Shown in pieces: positions 47,651 to 55,100 of a stretch of 64,000 bases of DNA (the first letter of the stretch is position 1; each line of letters begins with the position of its first letter). The DNA is from Actinoplanes oblitus (lineage in GTDB: Bacteria; Actinomycetota; Actinomycetes; Mycobacteriales; Micromonosporaceae), in contig NZ_CP126980.1 of assembly GCF_030252345.1 (NCBI RefSeq), positions 8,627,501 through 8,691,500 on the forward strand, read 5' to 3'. The notes beneath the pieces were generated by a model. That model had not been told where the DNA came from and did no database searches. It saw nothing but the letters and a program-made list of their open reading frames with translations. Position numbers and translations under genes: made by a program.

Positions 47651-48829
47651 TCAGTCGGTGGTGGATCCGAACACCTCGTCGCGCACCGCGTCCAGGGCGG
47701 TGTGCAGGGCGCCGAACAGCACCGGGTCGGTGTTCACGCCGGTCACCACGACCTTGGGCGAGACCAGGGTGATCTCGGCGACCTCCCGCTCCACCCGCTC
47801 GGCCAGCGCCGGACCGCCGGCCCGGCCCACCTCGCCGGCCAGCACCACCAGCGGCGGATCGAGCACCAGGCAGGTGGCGGCGACGCCGAGGGCGAGCCGG
47901 CGGGCCAGCTCGTCCAGCACCGGCTCACCGGCCGGACCGGCGGCGACCGCGGCACGCACCACGTCGGCGGCCTCGGCGCCCCGGAACCCGTACTGCTTGC
48001 CGATCGCCTTGACCGCCTCGGCCGCGGCCAGCGTCTGGAAGGCGCCCTTCACCCCGCGCTTCGAGGCGTTGTGCGGCACGTCGGCGCCGCCCACCGGCAG
48101 GTAGCCGATCTCACCCGCGGCGCCGGTGGCGCCCTGGTGCAGCCGGCCGTTGATCACGCTGGCCAGACCCACGCCGCGACCGATCCAGACCAGCGCGAAG
48201 TCGGACACTCCGGTAGCCGCGCCGGTGCTCTGCTCGGCCACCGCCGCCAGGTTCACGTCGTTGCCGAAGACGACCGGGGTGCTCAGGTCCCGGCGCAGGT
48301 CGGCGAGCAGCCCCCGATGCCAGCGCGGCAGGTCCCAGGCGAACGAGATCTCACCGGACTGCGGGTCGACGAGGCCCGGGGTGCCGAGCACGACCCGGCG
48401 TACCGAAGTGATGTCGGTCCCGGCGTCGCTCGCCGCCTGGACCACCGCCTGGTGCACCACGCCGACCGGGTCGTCGGTGTCCTTGGTGCTCAGCTCCGCC
48501 CGGCCGATCACCGCGCCGGTGATGTCCGCGCACGCGGCGACCACGGTGTCCGGGCCGACCTCGACACCGATCACGTGCGCGCTGCTCGGGGTGACCGCGT
48601 AGAGCTGTGCGTTCGGGCCACGGCCACCGGCCTGCTCACCGACCCGCCGGACCAGGCCCCGCTCCTCCAGCCGCTCCACCAGCTGCGAGGCGGTGACCTT
48701 GCTGAGGCCGGTCAGCTCGCCGAGCTGGGCCCGGGTCAGGGGACCTCGGGTGAGCAGCAGGTCCAGCGCCGCGCGGTCGTTGAGGGCGCGCAGCAACCGG
48801 GGGGTGCCCGGAAGGCGAGTGGCGGCCAT
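47651..48829 (-). CDS. ROK-family transcriptional regulator (NagC/XylR type)
   Basis: The 392-residue protein starts at ATG 48829 after AGGGGA. It has a winged-helix DNA-binding domain (about 18-65, with LTRAQLGELTGLSKVTASQL) and a ROK sugar-kinase fold. The ATP/sugar motif region has IGVEVGPDTVVAACADI and VFGNDVNLAAVAE. The zinc motif CxCGxxGCxE of ROK kinases is replaced (GRGVGLASVINGRLHQGATG), so it is a regulator, not a kinase. The divergent N-acetylglucosaminidase gene and downstream ribokinase gene suggest it senses an amino sugar or sugar phosphate. Confidence 0.92.
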   Translation of the reverse strand: MAATRLPGTPRLLRALNDRAALDLLLTRGPLTRAQLGELTGLSKVTASQLVERLEERGLVRRVGEQAGGRGPNAQLYAVTPSSAHVIGVEVGPDTVVAACADITGAVIGRAELSTKDTDDPVGVVHQAVVQAASDAGTDITSVRRVVLGTPGLVDPQSGEISFAWDLPRWHRGLLADLRRDLSTPVVFGNDVNLAAVAEQSTGAATGVSDFALVWIGRGVGLASVINGRLHQGATGAAGEIGYLPVGGADVPHNASKRGVKGAFQTLAAAEAVKAIGKQYGFRGAEAADVVRAAVAAGPAGEPVLDELARRLALGVAATCLVLDPPLVVLAGEVGRAGGPALAERVEREVAEITLVSPKVVVTGVNTDPVLFGALHTALDAVRDEVFGSTTD

Positions 48830-48848
48830 GACTCGTTCCCCTAATACT

Positions 48849-48859
48849 AAAGATTCTTT
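48849..48859. promoter_or_regulatory. AT-rich palindrome in the ROK / NagZ divergent region
   Basis: AAAGA-T-TCTTT lies in an unusually AT-rich stretch (about 48838-48870) between the divergent genes and 20 bases upstream of the ROK regulator start. It is a plausible operator for the ROK protein. Confidence 0.45.
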
Positions 48860-49001
48860 CCTGTTACAGTGTCGGCGCTCGAAACGCAGCCGCAGCGTAA
48901 CGGTCGGCAATGTTGCTCGCCCGTACGGTGGCTATCGACTCCGAGCGATCATGGCAGCTCGCCGCCACAGGTGGCCAGAGCCGCGTCATCGAGAGGACAC
49001 C

Positions 49002-50648
49002 ATGGCCATCGACCCCGGGCTACGCCGACTCGCCCTGCGCACCCTCCTCGCCGCCTTCCCCGGCACATCCGCGCCGGGCTGGGCGCTCGACCTGCTCGCC
49101 GACGGGCTGGCCGGGCACACCCTCTTCGGCACGAATGTAGAGGACCCCTTTCAGTTGGCGCAGCTCACCGCGCGTTTACGGTCCGCCCGCCCGGACGTGC
49201 TGATCGCGATCGACGAGGAGGGCGGCGACGTCACCCGGCTGGGTCATCGCACCGGCAGCCCGTACCCCGGAAATTCCGCTCTGGGCGCGATAGACGACCC
49301 GGATCTCACCCGTCGGGTGTACGCCGCCATGGGCGTCGACCTGGCCACCGCCGGCGTCAACCTGGACCTGGCACCGACCGTCGACGTCAACACCGCCGCC
49401 GAGAACCCGATCATCGGCACCCGCTCGTTCGGCGCGGACCCGGCGCTGGTCGCCCGGCACACCGGCGCCGCCGTCGAGGGCCTCCAGTCGGCCGGGGTGG
49501 CGGCCTGCGCCAAGCACTTCCCCGGCCACGGCGCCACGGTCACCGACTCGCACCTGGAACTGCCCACCGTCGACGCGCCAGTGGACCTGCTGCGCTCCCG
49601 CGACCTGCCGCCCTTCGCCGCCGCGGTGGCCGCCGGCGCGAAGGCCGTGATGAGCGCGCACATCCGGGTACCGGAGCTGACCGGCGACGGGCCGGCGACG
49701 TTCAGCCGGGTCGCGCTCGAAGGCCTGCTGCGCTCCGAATACGGCTTCACCGGCGTGATCGTCACCGACGCGCTGGAGATGCGCGGCGCCGCGGGGGCGG
49801 CCGGGGGCATCCCCCAGGCGGCGGTCCGGGCGCTGTCCGCCGGGGCCGACCTGCTGTGCATCGGCGCTCTGGTGGACCGGGAGCTGGTCCTCGCGGTGGC
49901 CGACGAGATCGCCTCGGCGGTCCGGGACGGGCGCCTTCCGCTGGCGCGGCTGGAGCAGGCCGCCACCCGCAACGTCGAGCTGGCGTCGTGGGCCGCCCTC
50001 AGCCGCATCACCGGGGCCCCCACCCCACCCCTCCCCCCACCCGCCTCGCTTGCCGCGGCGACCGCGGTCCGCACCCCGCCCACCGCGACACCTGCCGCCG
50101 CGACCGACGCCTCGACCGCAGCCCGCACCCAGCCCACCGCCACACCTGCCGCCGCGACCGAGGCCCGCACCTCGCCTTCCGTCGCCGACCTCACCTCCGC
50201 CGAGCTCGGGCTCCACGCGGCCCGGCTCGCCCTGCTGGTCGAGGGTGACCCGGCCGCTGTCGCCGGCCCGCTGATCGTGCAGCTCTCCAGCGGTTACTCG
50301 ATAGCCGAGGGCAAGGTGCCGTGGGGACTGCGGCCGTTCGCCGGCGAGGCCGAGCAGATCGACGTGCCCGCCGCCGGGACCACCGCCGACGAGCTGATCG
50401 AGCGAGCCGCGGGCCGGCCCATCGTGCTGGTCGGCCGGCGGGTCCATCAGTCGCCGGCGAGCCGTGAGCTCGCCGAGAAGCTGGCCGCGACGTGGCCGAC
50501 GGCGATCGTCGAGATGGGCTGGCCGTCGACCTGGCGCCCGCAGGAGGCCCGCGCCTTCCTGGTCACCCACGGGGCGAGCCTGGCCAGCAGCCGGGCCGCC
50601 GCCGAAGCCATGGGGCTGATTACTGAACGTAACGCAGATGCACGGTAA
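49002..50648 (+). CDS. GH3 beta-N-acetylhexosaminidase (NagZ type) with Ala/Thr/Pro repeat insertion
   Basis: The gene encodes 548 residues from ATG 49002, preceded by GAGAGG. The catalytic barrel has AIDEEGGDVTRL, the NagZ acid/base loop KHFPGHGATVTDSH (171-184) and the nucleophile Asp256 in VTDALEMRG. It should release GlcNAc from cell-wall fragments or chitooligosaccharides. No signal peptide is present, so it acts in the cytoplasm. Between the barrel and the C-terminal domain lies a low-complexity insertion (about 345-400) with a duplicated block reading TATPAAATDAS / TATPAAATEAR. It is divergent from the ROK regulator that probably controls it. Confidence 0.93.
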   Translation: MAIDPGLRRLALRTLLAAFPGTSAPGWALDLLADGLAGHTLFGTNVEDPFQLAQLTARLRSARPDVLIAIDEEGGDVTRLGHRTGSPYPGNSALGAIDDPDLTRRVYAAMGVDLATAGVNLDLAPTVDVNTAAENPIIGTRSFGADPALVARHTGAAVEGLQSAGVAACAKHFPGHGATVTDSHLELPTVDAPVDLLRSRDLPPFAAAVAAGAKAVMSAHIRVPELTGDGPATFSRVALEGLLRSEYGFTGVIVTDALEMRGAAGAAGGIPQAAVRALSAGADLLCIGALVDRELVLAVADEIASAVRDGRLPLARLEQAATRNVELASWAALSRITGAPTPPLPPPASLAAATAVRTPPTATPAAATDASTAARTQPTATPAAATEARTSPSVADLTSAELGLHAARLALLVEGDPAAVAGPLIVQLSSGYSIAEGKVPWGLRPFAGEAEQIDVPAAGTTADELIERAAGRPIVLVGRRVHQSPASRELAEKLAATWPTAIVEMGWPSTWRPQEARAFLVTHGASLASSRAAAEAMGLITERNADAR

Positions 50649-51194
50649 CTCCCTGTAGCTATTGCCCGAAAAACCCGATACCTGACGGATCGATCGGCTC
50701 ATACGAACGGTCAGAGCACACGCTCGGCACTTCTCAGCCCGAGCGCGAGTCACGTAGCGTCATGTCCGCAGGTGGATCTGGGGAAGTCGCGGGATTCGCC
50801 TCGGGAAAAGTGCGACCCGCGACGTGGAGGGTGAGCCGGGCACGGCGGACTTCGGGAGCAGTCCGCCGCCGCCCGGCCCACCATGCCTCCGCCCGCACGC
50901 CATCCCCACCTCTCCCGGCCGAGCTGCCGGCCACCTCGCCTCAGCGACGATGCGCCACGACCCCGCCCACCGTCGGCGCCGCGACGACCGGACCCCGGGA
51001 ATCGCCCGGCAAGACGCCGGCAGGTCCGCACGCTCCTCTGTGACGACCACCTGTCGCACCTCACCCCTCCCGCGCCGACTTCTCGCCTGCCCCCAAGTCT
51101 CCGCCCGCGAATTTCCACTGACGGGTTATCCACACTGCGCGTCTGTCCACAGGCTCCGAAGCATCCGGCGAGCCGCGGCGGCAGCGTGCCGGGC
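50649..51194. other. gene-poor stretch after the NagZ gene
   Basis: About 546 bases contain overlapping open frames on both strands, none with recognisable similarity. The only pattern I note is the pair of DnaA-box-like 9-mers at 51126-51151. The strand-neutral sequence is C-rich between 50870 and 51100. Confidence 0.5.
51126..51151 (+). promoter_or_regulatory. two DnaA-box-like 9-mers
   Basis: TTATCCACA (51126-51134) is the exact E. coli DnaA box. CTGTCCACA (51143-51151) is one base from the actinobacterial TTGTCCACA box. They lie in the same orientation, 8 bases apart, 43 bases before the AbiEi-like gene. There is no AT-rich unwinding region or dnaA/dnaN gene here, so this is not an origin. 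Confidence 0.4.
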
Positions 51195-51827
51195 ATGGCA
51201 CATCTCGACGACATCAGCGGCCGCCAGTGCGGGGTGGTGAGCCGCGAGCAGGCTCTCCAGGCCGGCATCGGCGCCGAGACCGTGCGCCGCCACCTGCGGT
51301 CCGGTCGCTGGCAGCGGATGATCCCGGGGATCTACGCGACCTTCGCGGACCGCCCGCCACCCGGCGCCCGGCGGTGGGCCGCGGTCCTGCACGCCGGTTC
51401 CGGAGCGATGCTGTGCTGCCGCTCCGCGGCCGAGGAGGCCGGCCTTGCCGCACCCGGCCGCGAGGCCATCCACGTGCTGATCCCGGACACCCGGCGGATC
51501 AGTCCGGTCCGGGGCCTCGTCGCGCACCGTTCCCGGCACGCCGCCGACCGCCGCGATCCGCTCCGGCTCCCGCCGCAGACCCGCGTCGAGGAGACCGTCC
51601 TGGATCTGGCCTCGACGGCCGGCGACCCGGCGGAGGCCCTGCACTGGATCAGCACGGCCTGCACCCGGCGGCTGACCACCCCGAGCCGGCTGACGACGGC
51701 GCTGTCCGCCCGTCCGCGCCTGCACCGCCGCGGGGCAATGCACACCCTGCTCGGCGCCGTCGCCCGCGGATACCCCGCGCCGCTGCCGGACTGGCCACCA
51801 CTCCCGCACCGGTGGGCCCTCCGCTGA
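51195..51827 (+). CDS. AbiEi-like N-terminal domain protein, shortened C-terminus
   Basis: The 210-residue protein begins with a winged-helix segment (CGVVSREQALQAGIGAETVR then GRWQRMIPGIYATF), the pattern of AbiEi-type antitoxin/regulator N-termini. LCCRSAAEEAGL and VAHRSRHAADR follow. Family members I know are about 290-310 residues and usually end in a DUF559/Vsr-type nuclease-like domain. Here the frame stops at HRWALR before that domain, and no continuation is seen just downstream. ATG 51195 has no good ribosome site. It may be a decayed gene. No AbiEii toxin neighbour is present. Confidence 0.6.
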   Translation: MAHLDDISGRQCGVVSREQALQAGIGAETVRRHLRSGRWQRMIPGIYATFADRPPPGARRWAAVLHAGSGAMLCCRSAAEEAGLAAPGREAIHVLIPDTRRISPVRGLVAHRSRHAADRRDPLRLPPQTRVEETVLDLASTAGDPAEALHWISTACTRRLTTPSRLTTALSARPRLHRRGAMHTLLGAVARGYPAPLPDWPPLPHRWALR

Positions 51828-52167
51828 CCACCACGGCGGGCCATCACCGCAGGTGACCGCCACCCACAAGCCGCCGCGCTGCCGAACGCCCCCAGGGCAT
51901 CGCGGCCGTTCCGAAAGTCTCGGGAAAGGAGCGAGAAAGGCTGCCGGCGGCAACCGGCAGGCCCGGTGTTCCGTGCGCCGGGCCGCCCAGGATCGGGACT
52001 GGTCCCGGGCGGAGTCGGCCGGGGCGATGCCGCCCCGGCCGACTCGTCACAGGCCGCGGCCACCCGGCCGCGCACGGGCTCGGGCCGCGGATCCACCCGA
52101 GGCCGCGGACGGCCTCAGGCCGCGGATCCACCCGAGGCCGCGGACGGCCTCGGGTAGCGGATCCACC
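51828..52167. other. intergenic stretch between AbiEi-like and gdh genes
   Basis: These 340 bases separate the end of the AbiEi-like gene from the convergent end of the glutamate dehydrogenase gene. They hold the 35-bp tandem repeat and its hairpin; I see no gene. Confidence 0.6.
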
Positions 52168-52180
52168 TCAGGCCGCGGAC
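52076..52180. repeat. 35-bp tandem repeat, three copies
   Basis: Units are 52076-52110, 52111-52145 and 52146-52180, each ending GGCCGCGGAC and each containing CGGATCCACC. The third unit runs 13 bases into the 3' end of the glutamate dehydrogenase gene (stop at 52168). Neighbouring units create a perfect hairpin at 52130-52155. Confidence 0.85.
52130..52155 (-). terminator. repeat-derived hairpin after gdh
   Basis: ACCCGAGGCC-GCGGAC-GGCCTCGGGT is a 10-bp perfect stem with a 6-base loop, 12 bases past the glutamate dehydrogenase stop codon. It is formed by the junction of two 35-bp repeat units. Confidence 0.55.
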
Positions 52181-55100
52181 GAGGTCTTCACCAGCGTGCG
52201 GATCTGGCGGAGCAGGACCGACAGAGCCGCCAGGTCGGCCGGCGACTCGTCCACGTCGCCCATCGCGTTGGACGCGCGGGCGATCGACGCGGCGTTGACC
52301 TGCTCCCACTGGGACACCCGGTCCTCCGGGGCCGCCGACTCCGGCGTCGACTGCAGCACCTCCGCGGTGAGCGCGGCCAGCGCCGCGTACAGGTCGTAGC
52401 GGAGGGCCATCCGGGCCAGGGTCTGCCACCGGTCGCCGCGCGGGAGGCGGGAGATGTGCGACAGCAGCGCGTCCACGCCGAACCGCTCGGAGAGCACGAA
52501 GTAGACCTGCGCCACCTCCGTCACGTCCCGGTCGATGGCGGCCGCCGTCTCCAGGATGTCCAGCAGGCCGAAGCCGTAGAACACCCGGCTCACCGCGTCG
52601 GCCAGATCGTCCGGTACGCCCTTGCCCGCCAGCATGGCGACACGTTCCTCGAACGACCGGCGTTCCGCGCCGACCAGCACCTGCGGCAGCTGTGGCAGCA
52701 GGGTGGCCACCCCGGGACGCAGCTTGGCGATCTCACCGACCACGTCGATCGGCGAGCGCCGCGTACTGACCAGCCAGCGGACCGCCCGGTCGAGCAGCCG
52801 CCGGGTCTCCAGCAGGGCCAGCGTCTGCGCCGACGTCGGCACCTTGTTGTCCAGCGCCTCGGCGGCCTTCCAGATCTCGGCCAGCCCGTAGACGTCCCGG
52901 ACCACCACGAAGGCCCGGATCACGTCGGCGGCGGACGCCCCACTCTCCTCCATGGCCCGGAAGACGAACGACGTGCCACCCCGGTTGACCACCTCGTTGA
53001 CCAGCGCCGTCGAGATGATCTCCCGGCGCAGGCGGTGCCCGGCCATCCGCGCGGCGTAGCGCTCCCGCAGCGGCGTCGGGAAGTACCGGTGCAGCACCTG
53101 GTTGGTCCACGCCTCGTCGACCAGCTCGTCGGCGAGCACCTCCCGCTCGAGGCTGATCTTCACGTACGCGAGCAGCACCGCGAACTCCGGCGCGCTGAGC
53201 CCCTCCCCGTTCTCGTACCGAAGAGCCAGCTCCTTGTCGGTGGGCAGCGCCTCCAGCTCGCGGTTCAGCTCGCCGCGCTGCTCCAGCGTGGTGAGCATCC
53301 GCCGGTGCACCGGCAGCAGCGAGTGGGCCTGCGCCCGCGCGTTGCCCAGCGCCATCGCCTGCTCGTAGTTGTCCCGCAGCACCAGCGCGCCGACCTCGTC
53401 GGTCATCGCCGCCAGCAGCTCGTCCCGCTCGGGCAGCCCGAGCTCGCCGTCGGTGACCGCCCCGCCGAGCAGGATCTTGATGTTGACCTCGTGGTCGGAG
53501 CAGTCCACGCCGGCCGAGTTGTCGATGAAGTCGGTGAACACCCGGCCGCCGGCCCTGGCGAACTCGATCCGGCCACGCTGGGTCAGGCCCAGGTTGCCAC
53601 CCTCGCCGACCACCTTGACCCGCAGGTCCGTCCCGTTCACCCGGATCGCGTCGTTGCCCTTGTCGCCGACGTCGGCGTGCGACTCGGAGGCGGCTTTCAC
53701 GTAGGTGCCGATGCCGCCGTTGAAGAGCAGATCCACCGGCGCCTTGAGGATGGCCCGCATCAGCTCGCCGGGGCTGACCGCGGTGACCGACGCGGGCAGG
53801 TCCAGCACGGTACGCACCTGCGGGCTGATCGGGATCGACTTGGCGCCGCGCGGGTACACCCCGCCGCCCTCGCTGATCAGCTTGGTGTCGTAGTCGGCCC
53901 AGGACGAGCGCGGCAGGTCGAACAGGCGCCGGCGTTCGGCGTACGAAACGGTGGGGTCCGGGTCGGGATCGAGGAAGATGTGCCGGTGGTCGAAGGCGGC
54001 CACCAGTTTGATGTGCTCGGACAACAGCATGCCGTTGCCGAAGACGTCGCCGGACATGTCACCCACGCCGACCACCGTGAAGTCCTCGGTCTGGGTGTCC
54101 TTGCCCAGGTCGCGGAAGTGCTTCTTGACCGACTCCCAGGCGCCGCGGGCGGTGATCCCCATCTTCTTGTGGTCGTAACCGGCGGAGCCGCCGCTGGCGA
54201 ACGCGTCGCCGAGCCAGAACTCCTTGCCGACCGAGATCTCGTTAGCGATGTCGCTGAACGTCGCGGTGCCCTTGTCCGCGGCCACCACCAGGTACGGGTC
54301 GTCGCCGTCGTGGCGCACCACGTCCTTCGGCGGCACGATCTTGCCGCTCAGGATGTTGTCGGTGACGTCCATCAGCGCGGTGACGAAACGCTTGTAGCAC
54401 TCCACCGCCTCGTCCCGGTCGCCCGGCTTCTGCTTGAGCACGAAGCCGCCCTTGGCACCCACCGGCACGATCACCGAGTTCTTCACCATCTGGGCTTTCA
54501 CCAGGCCGAGCACCTCGGTGCGGAAGTCCTCGCGCCGGTCCGACCAGCGCAGGCCGCCCCGGGCGACGGCGCCGAAGCGCAGGTGCACGCCCTCGAAGCG
54601 CGGCGAGTAGACGTAGATCTCGTACTTCGGGCGGGGCTGCGGCAGGTCCGGGATGGCCTCCGGGTTCAGCTTGAACGCCACGTAGGACTTCGGCCGCCCG
54701 TCGGCGCCGCGCTGGTAGAAGCTGGTCCGCAGGGTCGCCTCGATCAGCGTCAGGTAGGACCGCAGGATCCGGTCCTGGTCCAGGCTGTCCACCTGGTCGA
54801 GCAGCTCGGTGATCCGGCCGGCCACCTCGCCCGCCCGCCGGGCCCGTTCCGTCTCGCCGATCTGCAGCGCCGGCGAGAAGCGGGCCTCGAAGAGCTCCAG
54901 CAACAGCCGCGCGATCTCCGGGTAGGCGATGAAGGTCGACTCCACGTACCGCTGGGAGAAGACGTTCCCGGCCTGGCGCAGATATTTCGCGTACGCCCGC
55001 AGCACCACCACCTGCCGCCAGGTCAGCCCCGCCCGCAGCACGAGCTCGTTGAACCCGTCCACCTCGGCCTCGCCCCGCCAGGTGGACGCGAACGCGTTCT

